From Phytoseiulus persimilis (Eukaryota > Arthropoda > Arachnida > Mesostigmata > Phytoseiidae), in NCBI GenBank assembly GCA_037576195.1, contig CM075102.1:39676745-39740744 (forward strand): a stretch of 64,000 nt of DNA. Reading direction: 5' to 3'. Shown in pieces: positions 1 to 13,818 of this stretch. A model generated the notes under the pieces. That model saw nothing but the letters and a program-made list of their open reading frames with translations. It made no database searches and had not been told where the DNA came from. The translations under genes were made by a program, and so were the position numbers. The stretch's first letter is position 1. Every line of letters begins with the position of its first letter.

Positions 1-2129
1 CTCAGCTGTGTGCCTCTAAACTCACGGGAAGATACTGGCAGCGAGAGAAAAACGCCGAGACCGCCTCCGTGAGAGTGTTCAATTGTGTGTTTGAATAACG
101 CATCGCGGAGAAATGAGTTTCGGATTGGATTCCGTCGGATCATGGAGCTGAATGTGAGCGACCAAGAGGCGACGTTGAGTCAGAAGCAGAGGAAAGCGGT
201 TTCTCGTGTCAAACGTTCGGTGCGTGCTCTCGCCGCAGGATCTCCAAGACACTCCATCCAGAGGGAAGGAACCTCAGTGAACTAGAGAAGTGAATCGCAG
301 TGTCGTGTGTCTCTCCCATGATAGTTATCAAGGTGGCCTTGCGGAGCCAGACTCAATCTTGAGGGAAGTCCATGTCAGCCGAACTCCGCTATCGGAGAGA
401 CTCTGGTGAAGTTGCGATGACGTCGGAAGTTCGAAGACGCAAGAAAACTGCGAGATTGTCGCTCATAACCGTATTGGACGTTTTCGACCTCCACTTGAAA
501 CTCATCCGACGGCGATCGTATCAAGGGCCCTACAGGTACTCGAGATTATTTCATTTGACTGTGAACGAGCTCGGAGTTCCTCATGCAAAGTTGATCGCAG
601 ATTTAGTCATGGAAAAATGTCCACGAAAAACACAGCATCCGTGGCAGTCTCGATACAGCTTCCGGAACTGGCAAGAGGTGACGTCCATGCTGGGGGGGGC
701 AGTAATTTTCTTCGAGTTGCACTTATGGCCAAATACATGGAGTCGACGAGAAGTGAACAGAAGTTCATAGCTCTCGGGTCCCAGGGAAACTATTTGTGGT
801 CTCGGAAACTGGACCATATTTCTTGTTAGTTTTTTCGCATGACATCTGCGGATATCTGGAGAAAAAGGACAACGGAAGGCCACAGCGAAGTAAAAAAGAA
901 GAATGCCACAGCGATTGTCAACGGCACGAAATCGTTTTGCCAAGCACACTGAGCTCAACAGGCCCAGAGACCGCGAACGATGCAGCGTGTCCAATGAATC
1001 TTTGCCTGCTAGAAGGAACCGACGGTCATCAGAGCCGCATCGGAGGGGCCGTTGCTTCCTAGCGGGCTCACAAAGGATTGTTTTAAAGTCACACACGAGC
1101 ATCGACGAAGCTGGCATTGGCCTCTGTATTATCCCGTCGACAAGGAGTGATTCTGTTGTATGTCGTACATCGTCGAAGGACCAATCCTTGTATCTTTCTG
1201 GTGTTTTCGCAAATTGATTACTCGTGCAAGAACGTCATTAGCGAACAAATGACAAAATCTATCGACTCCACGATACCAATCAGTCAACCCATGGATGGAC
1301 GCATGGATCGATCCCCACATCATCGGGAAATTCCGTTGGCTGTGAGAGTGGATTCCGTGTATGCCGAGCCCTGCGTCCCCTGATAACCTATATCATCAGC
1401 AGTGCTATCGGCTTCTATTCTTCTACCGACTGGAACTGCCGAGGGCGCCGCGAATGTGCTCCGGTGAGAGAATGGGATGAACAGAGTTCGAAAAAAAGAA
1501 TCCAGCAAGAAAGTCGAGCGAGAGCAGTTGGGTGGAACCCTGCTGTCGGCATAACCGAAGACACGAAAGCGCAGTGGCTGACTGGCTGGCTAGTTAGCTA
1601 CGACCATGAATTGTCGGATGGATGAACGACGATGATGCTCATGATAGAGCGACCACCAAACCCTATATTAAGTCGTCGTTACGAATCCATACCGAGGTTG
1701 TTCCAAATGATTGCATCCTAGAAACCGTTGCTCGATAGGACTGCTGGAGCTCATCAGTTCACGATAAACTGTGACGTACGGCGTTTGTGCGTGTGGACTC
1801 TTCGTCAAGCGCGTCAAACGAGGGCTTGAACCCGGCACAGCTCCCGTTCGGGGAAGCCAGTTCTTTTCACACCGATTGGACTGTCACGGTGGCGATAATC
1901 GATAGAATGAGTCCAGCTCCGGCTGGATCGATACAATCGGACACCGTTCAGCCGATAGGGGCGAGTTTGTTCTGGTCACTTCGTTCGTTCGAGAAACGGC
2001 CATTTTAAAGGGGAAAAAGAGACAGCCCTCGCTTTTCCAAACCGCCGTGTCCATTCAGGACTGATCTATTTCTCGCTCGCGGGACGAGCGAGCCGTTTCT
2101 TTCTTCAACACGCGAATTTCGTATCAGAG
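1..2129. other. Upstream region, no gene called
   Basis: Nothing here can be supported as a gene. The longest open frame (- strand, 581-1117, 178 codons) has no recognisable domain and is within chance length. If the exon ending at 2410 is real, this stretch holds its promoter and 5' UTR. A TATA-like TATATTA (1664) and an Inr-like TCAGTTC (1754) are visible but are not spaced with partner motifs, so I do not call a start site. The frame of the candidate exon is open from 1959, after a TAG at 1956-1958, with no ATG before 2130. Confidence 0.4.
2072..2092 (+). other. Stem-loop in putative 5' UTR
   Basis: CTCGCTCG and CGAGCGAG form a perfect 8-bp inverted repeat around a 5-base loop (CGGGA), 38 bases before the candidate ATG at 2130. 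If transcribed it would be a stable GC-rich hairpin in the leader, a position where structure can slow scanning ribosomes. That role is inference only. Confidence 0.4.
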
Positions 2130-2410
2130 ATGTATCTTCCGTTTGCTTTTGACAAACCACCAAAAACGCTCATGGCGACGAAGACACCCACTTCGAAAGG
2201 GAATTTCAATCACGAGATCGGGTCCGCCGTTAGGAGGTCCATGGAAACAGAGGGACACGCCGAGGGCAAAAGAGCGAGAATGAATGAGCTGACCTCGGGC
2301 GAGGGTGTTTTGGGGGATCATTACGGTTTGAGGTCCGAGCGCTCTGCGATGTCAAACTTGATTTACAACTTCCTCTCACGGATCCCAAACGTCGCATTCT
2401 CCCGTTACAG
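2130..2410 (+). CDS. Candidate first coding exon of an unidentified gene (partial)
   Basis: An ATG at 2130 (G at -3) opens a frame of 93 codons plus two bases that runs straight into the consensus donor TTACAG|GTAAGAG, so the exon would end in phase 2. The peptide is hydrophilic and basic in the middle, with a KRAR patch at about residues 47-50 that could be a nuclear localisation signal, and a more hydrophobic end (NLIYNFL, about residues 76-82). I see no signal peptide, membrane segment or known domain, and I do not recognise the family. A second ATG lies at 2172 (residue 15) in a weaker context. What supports it is the donor, the absence of a CTAAY branch point within 50 bases upstream (unlike the four ratchet points below), and its place at the left end of the ratcheted intron. 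What weakens it is that an open frame of this length is common by chance. It could instead be non-coding exon or another ratchet point. Confidence 0.3.
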
Positions 2411-2416
2411 GTAAGA
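2408..2416 (+). other. Candidate 5' splice site (donor)
   Basis: CAG|GTAAGA is a near-perfect match to the U1 consensus. It is one of only five GGTAAG words I find on the + strand, all five preceded by CA. The 20 bases before it (GCATTCTCCCGTTACAG) are fairly pyrimidine-rich, so a ratchet point is possible, but there is no CTAAY element at the usual 18-40 bases upstream. I favour an ordinary donor ending an exon. Confidence 0.45.
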
Positions 2417-5400
2417 GGCTCTACTCCTCTTTCCTCTTCTTCACGAAGTGCTGCGGCGGTGAGTTGCGAGTGTTTCATGACTCGTTGTCGTCGCCGGCGC
2501 ATTACCCACCTCTTTGGACGATTCGTTCCAACACGCATTCGACACCCTTTTGAAGCGCCGTCGTCGAGCTCGTAGACAACCTCCTCTTGAACATCATGAG
2601 CATCTAATGACACGGATGGGATCGCTCCCCGATTCCAGCCGAAGTGCCGCCTTCACCCTCTGACTTCATACTAGCGCCTAACAACGGCTTTTGAAAATTC
2701 GTTCCCATCCTTATTACGGCATTTCCGCTCGGAACGGCTTCACGAGAATTGAATTTCGAGCTCAGTTTGGATTCATCGGAAGCTTCGCTTTCTTTCGTCT
2801 GGCTGTCTCGAAGTCGATCTTTTTCGAACAAAATAACTCGGGATGGGTCGGAGTTCAGAATTTCGCATAGTACCAGCACGGGACTTGGGTGCGCACAATC
2901 GAAAGTGCATTCCCAAGGTAACCGGAGCTGCACTGATTAGCGATATGATGCTGAGCTCTCGCTGAGATTCTCGAGAGGAGCTCAGTCCCTGACAAACCCT
3001 CACGTCAGGTCGTCAACTCGGTAGAGAACATTCTTGGGATCAGGCGGCTCATGTTATCGCTTATTTAATCAGAACCGAATACCTGCCGAAGGTGCCACTC
3101 AAAGCTTCGCTGGGGTCTCGGAATACCACGGGATCTGAATCCGTTCGCATCTGTGGCCGATGACGGTTCGAGTTCACCCTTGGAATCGGAAGTGTTGCGA
3201 CTCCGATGAACTCGGCCGTGGATGGTCGTCCGAGTCACTCGTTGAGCTTGTTCGACGAGGAAATGGCTGCATCATCCCGCTCTGCTTGTGACCTCATGGA
3301 GTCCATCGAAGAGGGGAGCAGCCACGCAGAGGCGCTCCACTGGGCCTCATTGGATTGGATTACTCTGAAATTTATGGCGAATCAATTGAGTTACGACCGC
3401 AGCGCATGCGTGTAGTTCAAAATTCGGGCGAAACTCCCCCGCTCAGGAAACGAGGCAAGAATAATTTTCCAATATTCATGACTACACAGTCAAACTGACC
3501 CATTAACCTGTCGAAGACTGCGATCCAGTCACCCCGTGCAGGAGTCGACTGGCATTTCGGCAAGTCCATGCAATGATGTGCCGTCATTGGAAATATCCAC
3601 TAATAGTGTTCGGTGCCTTGATAATATCGTCAGCCAGGATACCCTTGAGCTCATCTGTTCTCGCGGAGGATTCGCTGCTGACGACGACGCACTCCCATGC
3701 CAAGACCAGATGAGTTGCTGTCACCGAAACGGAGAGCAAAGGAGAAATCCAGTCGGGTCTTTTGTGACTGCCTGACACGGTCATCGTCTTCGGACGATGT
3801 GATTCTTCTCAAGTTGAAAGCTGTCTGATCCGATTTCTCCGTCTCCAGAAATACTATTTTCGTCTCCGATACAGCGCAATCCACGGCCCTGGTCTGCTGT
3901 CGTCCGATCAGCTCCCCCATCCCCTCTCTTGCTTTCTCAAGGACGCTCAAACCGAGTTTCTCTCAAACATCTCGAATCGTCGTCGCGAGTCGGAAATCCT
4001 CGACAAAGTTCGAGCCTCCAACTCCTACCTGCTGAGTCGTAGAACGCGTTCTCAAGTACATCCGCGTCAGACTAGCGGCAAGTACAGAGCTAAACAAATC
4101 CCCCAGAAGCTTCCGATCTCGCATATCGAAATTATCGATGAGCCCATGTCACATGAGTCCGCTCCATAGGCGTTCCGAGATCGCCCACATTTTACATCCT
4201 CCCTTTCGTTGCCTCGTTGACCCGTGATTGTCGGAAGTGCCCAATAAATTGGGCGATTTCCATCAAGTCCAACCGCAGTGCATAGACCCGAGATGCCATA
4301 TTTCGGGCGCGGTCGAGCTCGGGTAAACAAATAAACAGGAATCGATTTCGGATGCCGGTCTTCAGACGGAAAAAGTGGAGCGTTGACGAATGTGTGTCCT
4401 CCAGTCTCAACCACTTGGAGAGCGAGCGGTCGCCTGCCTGAATCGCCTCTCGATCGATTTCGAATGAGGTAGACTCGAACACCTGAGCGATCCAGTTGAT
4501 TTCGTGACTTCACGAGGAACTCTGGCGGAAAGGATGCGTGAGCGCTTCGAGAGTCAAAAGGCTTTGCTGAGCCGAAGCACTTTCGTAGGTGTCGCTTTCG
4601 CCTGAGCCAGAGCCGAGCGGGAGTCGAGCTGCGGACTCATCCAACTGGAAGACCCCTCGACTCTGGTCGGAGGTTGCTCAACAATTTGTGATCCCTCACA
4701 TATCCTAAACACTCGGTTTTATTCTTGCTCTCGCCGAATTAATCGTTTTGGAAATAACCGTTACACGGCTGCTCATCGAGCCAGCATGGTGCTGATGGTC
4801 TCGCGGGCTGCTGATGTAGTTTGGAGTTGCCAGTGCTCCCGACAGTGCCTATGGTGTTCTTCCGCATTGATCCGCTGATTCAACTCCTGAAACAGTTTGA
4901 AAACCTTCAACATACCAAATCGCGACAGCCACCCCTAGCCGAAAAGCACAGAGTTGCGTCGAAGTAGAAAGAGTTAGTCGAACGAGAGAGCGAGCCACTT
5001 CACCTTTGCGGTCTGCTCATGCGTGAGCTGTCGAAACTGGCTTTTCTTGGTGTTGCTCCTGCTGCTGCTGACTGAGGCCATGTGTTCAACATTGATGCCG
5101 TGTATGCATTCAGGAACGTTTCGAGCCGCTGTATCTTCAACATCAGCTTGTAATAAATAACTCATAGGGACGCCGTACTGTGGTCCTTCCGATGGTTGTG
5201 CTAACTGCGGTGCCGCACTCTGGTGAGGATATCCTGGGGGTATGTACGGGACACGTCCAGATAACGAATCCTTATCAGTGGCGTGTTACCTTCCTGAGCT
5301 CAAGTGTGTACCTTGCTCAAGAGTTGAGCACGAGACACGCCACCGTTAAGCCGTACAGTGTCTGTCGGCTGCTACAGACATCCTTGTCGAGTGAGCGCTG

Positions 5401-5912
5401 TTTTTGTCATCGGCGGGGGTGTACGACATTCGCTATAGAAGACAAAGAAGGAGTCTTCGTTCGGGGAACGACACAGGGCAGTGTGCTGCTCAATAATTTG
5501 CCAGCGTCATATCACTCTGACGATTGGCGATTTTGAGAGAAAGACATTTTTCAGTGATTTTCGAAGAAACATCTTAGGCTTCTTAGCTAGGGAGGACGCG
5601 GAGGTTTCCCTGGTGAACCGCTAATATACTCCCACTTCCTCCGCGACTGAGCGAACCGCAATATTATTTATGAGACAGCGAGTCGGAAATAATCTCAGTC
5701 GCCCAGACTAAAAATCACTCACTTCCTTCACTTTGAGGCCCTCGTCTCGGGAACGCATGCGCCAGAATTTCAGAGGCGCTGATGATGAAGAAGGAGCGTG
5801 CGCTCGACGAGAACACTCTAAATCATTTTCAAGATGTTGCTCGTCTCCCATGAAGTTCGTAATTCATTTGAGCCAGATCATAACCTTAGAGGAGAGAGCT
5901 GTGCATGCTCGT

Positions 5913-5926
5913 AGAGAGAGAGAGAG
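5913..5926. repeat. (GA)n microsatellite
   Basis: Seven AG dinucleotides in a row. In arthropods GAGAG words can bind GAGA-type factors, but one short run proves nothing. Confidence 0.7.
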
Positions 5927-8300
5927 CAGAGCGTGGCAAGGAGATAGGTACCGACGGCCAAGAGGTGTGCCTAGAGAAAGGATACTCGTCCTCACGCAAC
6001 ACGCTCGATCTTCGTACATTCGTTCGAGCTCAATCCAAGCGTGTAGAGCCGTTGCTGGTTGAGAGAACGGTTTCTTTCACAACCTCAGGTTTGCTCTTTA
6101 GGGTTCCGTGCTCTATTCCCTCCATTCGCATTGCTCGGAAAAAAGGAGACATCTCATCTGAGTGTCACGCAACAGAAAGAATTACTTCCAGCATCATCGT
6201 TGAGATCGTTCACGGGAACAATTCACAATGCGATCACATTGATAACATCACCGTGTGAATCGCAACGTGGAGGATTCACATATGCACGAACGATGCGGTG
6301 TACTGCTGCGAATCCGACGCACATTAACCTATACAAGACGGGCATCGGGCTTCGCTTGCACCGGCTATTGTTTCGGTCCAGCTCGATGGAAGATGACTCC
6401 TGTGAGCCCCGGATGAACGGAGTGTTAGCCGCTGATTGTTGAGTTCGACATAGGTTTCAATATTATCACTGGTGAGAACCTTTCGTTGACGCTACAAGAA
6501 GCCGTCGAGCGGATTCGAGATGCGCGGCATCGAATAGTTTTGGGCCGCTTGTTATCTTACTGATCAGCGAGAGATATCATGAAACGAAGCCCGAATGAGC
6601 TTTCTCATGCGTGTGCAAGCTCCATTGGAAAAACTATGGCTCCAGTTCAGTGATTCATTCGAGATCAATTCCGAAAGAATGCAGGCGATCGACGCTTTTA
6701 GCCAGCTCCCAAAAGCAGAGGAAAGACTCCCGTTTGGGACCTCTTTCCGTGAGGAAGAGCGGTCGCGCTCAACTGACACATATCGTTACCCGGAATGTCG
6801 AGTGTGGTTTACCACTCGCTCATGAAGTCGTCCGATCGGGAAGTCTGAGAATAAACCTACTGATCAAGATGCTCAATCCGAAGAATGAACGAGAGGAGAA
6901 CCAACTTCGCAACAATGAAGAAGGACTTTAAGGACCAGAAGGAGGTATAACTTTTGCGTTGATCTTCCATTGGATCAGAGAGACTAAGCAGCTCTCCTCA
7001 ACCCCGATTGAGGATGCGGCCATGAGTTTCCACGATACGTGCGATTGATGTAGATTCGATCGTTCCTGAACGCAGAAAGAAAAGGTTCCTCCATCGGAGT
7101 CTCGGAACTGCTGCAACCAACGCGTGACCTTGAGGTAGATAACAGGACATCCGCGCATACATGCGTGAAAAACGAATGTACGGCGGGAAGAAGAGAGTCC
7201 TCCGAAGGCAGGGCCCGTTCACGGAACGATAGACTCACATTCACGCAACGCGATCGATCTTGGCGCGTTCTTCTGAGATCAAATGAAGCACGGACAGCCG
7301 GTCGCAGGCCTGCTCCTGGCGGAGCCAGGCATTGTTACTCGTTCGACGCGCTCGGGCTGCCTCCTGGGTTGAGTGTCTTCTTCCCGCGGCTCCCGGCAAC
7401 TCGCGCTGGAACGGTGAGGATCCCATGCTGGTCGGGTTCTGGGTCACGGCCAGGACTACTTCACTGGTCCGGATCCCAACGGGGAGAATGGTCGTCCACA
7501 AACGGTCGGTGCCCTCCTCCGTTCACGGACATGCGCCTACCGCTCTCCGTCGGCAGCCGGCAATACATCTCTACTTGTGCTCGCTCTCAGAGTGCTGACA
7601 GCGAAATGCTGGCCGCCACGGCTTCAGAGTAAGAAGTTGCGGCGTTTGGATTGTTTCTCCAAAATGAGATGGCCACTCAACAGCGTATCGTTGTCTGTGA
7701 TCTCGGAGCCCGCTTCCAAGTACCAAGTGCCGGGTCCATCGCTCGCGGAGCCTTTGCGAAAGTTCTCCCCGTGTCCTCTTGTGGGATGTTGTCCGGGAAA
7801 GACTTGGCTCGCAGTATTTGGTGTGTGTGGATGCATCGGCTCGAATGCCGTGCAAGTTGTTGGAGTCAGTGAGCCGGACCGGATACCGAAAGTGCCCCAA
7901 CTTTGCATCACTCAGCCTACTCTCGAGAGGACCTATAGGTATGTTCACGTTTTTTTCTAAAGCGATTCGCATCCTATCGGGACGAGGAAATGGATGTGCT
8001 CCAAGGAGCGCTCCTTTACTGGAACGACCCCAACACTCGCACCCAGGTTCGTTGGAAGAGTTCGGCTAAAACGGGTTGGAGCGCGTGCTGAGTTGTGCTC
8101 CGAATCCGAACTGAGATCGTCGGGCGGGCAAGAAGTTGCCTCCGCTATATCGGTCCCATCGCGATGGTTTGAAGAGCAACCACCCAACCAGACAGGAAAA
8201 CAGCGTAGATTCCCGTTTTTCGCTCAGACGCCGGCCTTGACGTCCGGACTGAGGCGTTGAATGACGTCCGGCTTAGCAATGACACAGCTGTCTCGTGGTT

Positions 8301-8323
8301 GCTTGTGTGTGTTTTCTTTCTAG
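8301..8323 (+). other. Acceptor-like pyrimidine tract
   Basis: GTGTGTTTTCTTTCTAG has a good tract and AG, but there is no CTAAY element in the expected place and no clear donor after it. Probably a decoy acceptor in the intron. Confidence 0.15.
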
Positions 8324-9852
8324 AATTCAATTCAGCCTTCTCCGACTCTGCATGACCCACGATTTCACAAAACAGCAAATTCGATGACTTTCGAGCAGGC
8401 GGCGTGAACTTGAAAAAAAAGGTCAGCCACCGAAGCTCATGCATGAGCTACTCGAAATCACATGCTTGCCACCCCTTGACTCGCAGAACGAACTCGGCGG
8501 CTCGTCAACTATTCATAACCGGGCCTCAAACTTCGAGAGAGTCTGTCGTTTCTGATCTGTCGTGACTCAATGTTCATGGAGACCGAAAGCGGCTCCTCTC
8601 GCCAACGAGCGTCGCTCATTTCTGGAACGCATTCCCAAGAAGGGAATCTGAACGCACACAGAGGAATTCGCAGAAAATTCTCATCCTATCCTAACGCGAT
8701 TCCCTCAAAGCTCAGTCTCGGCTTCTTCGTTCTGACGACGAAGCCTGAAGTTATCGAACGCTTTTTGCCGTTCAGTTTTTCGAAATCTGTCGGTTGGTCG
8801 TGCTCTGTTGCGGGGTTCACAGTTCCAACTTAGGGCTTTGAGGATGTTTTATTTCAAGTGTGAGGCCCCGCGGGCGGTTGTCGGAGCGCTTGCAACATCA
8901 ATTGTCGAACTAACTCCGTGACGCTGTCGCCTCCGAAAATTGAATCTGCCAGTTCCCTGATGATTCCTCGTTTCCATTCTTCTCGCTTACGATTCTCCAC
9001 CGGGCCTGATGAGGAATTTGCCGCTGTTTCTGTTGTTTCGCGAGAGAGTGCGACTGGATTCTTGTGCTTTTAGCATTGGTAGCTCCGCTAATGATGGCCA
9101 TTAGAGCTCCGAAGCCATTCGAGGGAAGCCCCATTTGACGGGAGCATCGGAACACAAAGAGAAGAATGTCGAGTGATGTCACTCGAAGTTGCGCGAGCGT
9201 CTTGAACGAAGCGGGCGGAAACAATAGCATCAGTTTTTGAGCACCGCGGGCGAGAGCACTCACTTGTCCAGTGAGTCCCGAACCTGTTTGAAAAACAACA
9301 CTTCGTCCGAGTGTCGAACCGTCGCCCAGCCAATCGGAGTGCTGACAGTCTTTGTGTTCCTTTCCACTGACTGATGATACGGCTAATGAGCCCGTCTCTG
9401 AGCGGCCGCAGCGACTACGACTGAAGCTCCATCGACCACTCTCGAAATAACAAAGCAACAGAAAGATTGTTCCTCAGGATGATATACTGCATGTAAACAA
9501 ACTGCAGATCTCAAGGTCTCGCCGAAGCCTGGTCGCAGTACTAGAACCGGGATCCGCGGGAATCCCCACAGTCGAACCGTGACTCCTCGACTTGGAATGT
9601 TCTGGGCGGTTTTCATTACTGGCCATGGGCTGGAATCACTACCGAATCCTCGACCCAAACCACCTACACCGAAGCCCATCCACATGACAAGCCGGACCAG
9701 CGAGATATCCTGGTTAGGGATGGGAATCGCGGGGGATGGTGCAAGTAGACTGTATGTAGCTATCGATCGTTGCACATCAAGTGAGGTTGTTAATTGGCGC
9801 GAAATTCTATTCCGAGCCGCTCGATGCAACGATCGAGATAACAATGAGAGCC

Positions 9853-9886
9853 AGAGAGAGAGAGGGGGAAGAGAGAGAGAGGGAGG
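9853..9886. repeat. 34-base uninterrupted purine tract (GA-rich)
   Basis: A run of A and G only, mostly AGAG, with more GA-rich sequence on both sides (about 9845-9902). It could form a triplex or bind GAGA factor. It is the complement in kind of the pyrimidine tract at 27533-27579 on the same strand. Confidence 0.85.
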
Positions 9887-12800
9887 TTAGAGACAGAGAG
9901 AAATTGATGATTAATTAGTGATCGGGCTCCGAAGGTTGCGAGTCCATGCGCAACCTCGTGTGCGCAAACACCTGTCGAGGAGGACCTTCTCCGGGCGAAT
10001 AATCCCTCACTCCGCGCGGCCTGATACACGAAGGGTATCGCTTCACCGAGACGGGGATTCTCAAGCTTGCGAGGAAATCCGGGGAAGAAGAAGCGCTGGA
10101 TCAACGGTTGACCAGTCAATTCTCGGCGATTGAGTGGCTCTGAACTCATCCTGCGAATGCGTACTCGCAAGGGAGGTACAAAATTAGATAGGCCAGTAGA
10201 CCGAGATCCAGAGCGATACCCGACAAAACTTTGGGTCCTTCATCATGCACAAAGCACGGATCGCGCAAAAACTTGAGAGCTCGTTATCGATTTCGTCTAA
10301 TGCTCTTGAGTTGTGTTTCCGAAGCATCAGACACCTGCTGTTGGGAGTGCGAAGGTCCACGTGGCGTATCGACCATGAATCATTCCATTCGGACCACTTG
10401 TCTGACAAAGCCGGAGTGGACGAGTTTGGAGTTGGCGCGCGTTTGATTATCCGCCTCGGAGCTTTTACATGCGTGTTTCTAACGACGAAACGAACAATAA
10501 CGCAAGAAAGCGGCCCTGCGGCCGACAAGAACAGCGACGAGGAAGAGAATTATGATCACGGAATCCAGAAACTTGACTTCGGATACATGATTGCGGGATT
10601 GGAGACCCTTCCTCTTCACATCCTTCCATCCAATCTCCATTGAGAATGCCTGACCATTGCTGAGAGATTCGTCTGTAGAAGTCAAGATTGGTCGACGTGG
10701 CTGCTCTCAGCAGAGGCGTTTTCGGCGGCCATTCACTGCATCGATCGCTTCCTCTGGGTCACTCAAGGCCACTCTCGACCCGGGATCGGATGATTTGAGC
10801 TCGCTCACCTCTGCCTAACCTATCGTGGGTGGGGGATCCGATACGTGACGCATAACTCTCGACAGCACGGTGTCGTGGAGCACTTAGATTCCGAGCCACC
10901 ACCACAACCCGACACCTTGCTCCACGCTGCGCGTGTTCCGACGTGATTGAGTTCTGATAGACGCGAGACACTTCCAGTATTTCATCTTGACGATGAATCT
11001 GACTCACCGCTACCACAGGGCCTGGCATGGATCGTGGCACCTGTTGAGGAAAATCGGCAAAAAGGAGACCCGCTTGTACACTACTTGTCCACACTACGAT
11101 TTGTCTTGCCACTCGCAGCCCTGTCATTTCGGAGTCAGGAAGACGAGCGGGCGCTGCACCTTCTAAGCGCAAGGATCCACTGAGTCATCCATCGGGAGGA
11201 GACATCAGTGATCCTTCCAACCCTGATCGAGCTGCATTCGGCTGGGCGAGATGAAACGAAGCTCGCTTAAAACGACATTCTGTGTTCCTGGAACGGTCCG
11301 TTCAGGCTCTGTGCGCAGAAAACCGGATCGGCTTGGATTCAGATCAGGCTCCGGTGAAGGGACCTTCGACCGGACGGCGTGCCGCATGCAAGCCGAGTTC
11401 CAAGTAGCTCCCCAAGGGAGCGGAACACATATCGAAAAACTTCGCTGTTTGCCGAGCTTGCGAAGCCCTCAGAGGGTTCCTCTGCGACCAGATTCGCACA
11501 CGGCCGATGTTCCCAGAGAATCGTCGTGCCCGTTTGTCGTACCCACTAAATCCGTCGAAACCTTCCGGAAATGCGGGTTTTGCAGTGGCTTGACGAGGGA
11601 ACCTCGATAGAGGGTGAATCATCGAAAACCGTTTTTCTCCTTCCGTACTCGAGATGTTCGTATTCGCCGTCTCATGTACTTTACTATCGCGATTCCCCAA
11701 GCCTCTCCGTACTTGGTCCCCAAACGACTGCACATGGCGAGGGTCGATAGCAGTTCATCGGAACGGACCTCGATTCTATATATGCAATTCAAAATTCCAC
11801 CCTCCTATAGGACAGCGAAACCAGATATATGTTTGGAAGCTGGCAAAGCGGAAGGAGTTTTCCAGTGAGTTGGCCGCCACATTGCCACGTCCAGTCACGT
11901 CTGTGTGCTCTATTCGAAACTCCACCCGAGGAGCCACATCACGTTCGCCGCAAGTTCCGACCGTAATATCTCGTCGAGCATCAGAACGCATCCAGGGTGC
12001 GCAATAGTTAATGTCAAGGACGTCTGCATAAGACATCAGTGCAATGTCGCTCTCGTGCTTTGTATCGATGCATCAATCAAAGAGTACAGCTCGGAGTCGG
12101 GAAGCGGAGGTGGCCGGTTATGGAACGGGAAGTAACGGTTTTCGCTGATTTCGGAATCGATCCAAGGTAATACATGGCGAACTCCAGAGAACAAGAGAAG
12201 TTTGTTTCACTCTATTGCCTTGGAAGCCAAAAATAGTCATGTTTCCCAAATAAGTGACGCTTTTCTCTTCAGGACTTCGTTCGAGTCCCTGAAAAGCTTG
12301 GAACCAGCGTTGGAGCTGAGATGTTATTGAGTGCAAATAGGAACGAGTGCGGGCCTACTTCGGTGAACCCCTGGAAACGCCCACCTGACTGTTTGGGAGA
12401 CCCTATTGTGACACAATCATTGTTTATTTGGGGAAATTGATGACCAGGAAATGTCCGCTCCCGCTCTCCCCGTATTTGCATCAAGCGGGCCGGGCCAAGA
12501 GAGCCCGGTACCTTGAGGCGGCAGGTTTCGTCACGTCGAAGGTTTCCGCCTATTTATGTGCCCTTTCTTCGCCACCCTCACAGAAGCTGCTCATCTTGAA
12601 ACCTCGAGTTCCACAAAATAATCCTCCGGGAACGAAGAGGGTACAAAGTAGGCGCCTATGCTAGAAAGGTCAATCAAAGTCACTCGGAAGGTCCTTGACG
12701 GGATTCGCGCCCAGCGGCCCACCGACCGCGCCCTCTCTCCTTACCCACCCTGTCCCTCAGCTCACTGTCACAGAATATCTGATGTGGACAATCCACAGCC

Positions 12801-13818
12801 CTCGGACGGACCCCAGCTGAGAGGAAACAGAGGATTCCATTGGTCGAGAAGAGAAACCAGCTTCTTGATACATATATTGACCACTAGAGCAGCTACACTC
12901 GCGAGGACTTTTGGAGCATCTCTTGAACGAGACGTTGCAGTGAGTCTCATTCGTCGTTTGTTCCCCGACTGCGATCGCTCGATCCGACTCCGCCGTATAG
13001 GAGTTGCCCGCAATTACCTATCTTTCGTTCCACTGATAAGCCTCGTTGGAGGCTTTCAGATGGAAGCTGAGGTCGAAAACAGCTGGAGACGAAGAAAGTC
13101 CGGACGGGCGCTAGCTCCCTGAGATCATGAGAGGCGAGCGTTCCGCTCTTTGTCGATTGTCGATTCCGGTCAATTCCGATCAAAAACCAGAGCCAGATTA
13201 GAATCAAAACTTCAGAGTCTGAAGATTGATTATCGATGACCCTAGAGCGGAGAGTCCACTGACTCGGCTATTTAGTCGCGGGGCGGGCGTATGAGCGGGC
13301 ATTTCGATACCGTTTCACCTGAGTGCCCCAGCATTGTCGGACTTCAAGTCGGCCTCTCGGAGCACTTCTTCGGCACGAAACTTCGAGATGGCTATCTACC
13401 TGTAATACATCTTGCTGCGTCTTCTTGTGTCGCTGGTGCTGTTTGTGTTGGTCGCTGCCTTAGTTGCTGTTAGTGAGGAGCGAAACGACAAGTTCTCAGA
13501 TCCTAACGAAATCCTTGAAAAGTTCCGCTTTTCTCTCCGCGTCGTTGTCGAGTATTTTATCGACTTGTTCTCCTTCCTACAAAAGTCTTCGGTCCCCGTT
13601 TGAAGAAGCGCCGTCATCCTCACGCAAAAGCGAACCTGATCAGGATAATTGATGATCCTAATGTTGGGCGGCACGGGAAACGCTAGCTTTCCCTGGTGAT
13701 GCCGACGAAATCAATGCGTGAAATCGCGAACGAAGACAAAGTGCTTCTCTCCTCCGAAAAATCAATATTGGAGTCATCCGTCTACGTTCCTGAGTCCCGG
13801 TTTATCTCCTTGTTGTTA

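Noticed and set aside
1754..1760. Inr-like TCAGTTC upstream of the candidate exon
   Set aside because: No TATA at -30 and no DPE match at +28; the word is common by chance.
13412..13603. Frame reading like a signal peptide followed by a short mature peptide
   Set aside because: It has no ATG. It begins with TTG three codons after an in-frame TAA, and no AG acceptor lies close enough upstream to splice into it. The hydrophobic run comes from a T/G-rich stretch.
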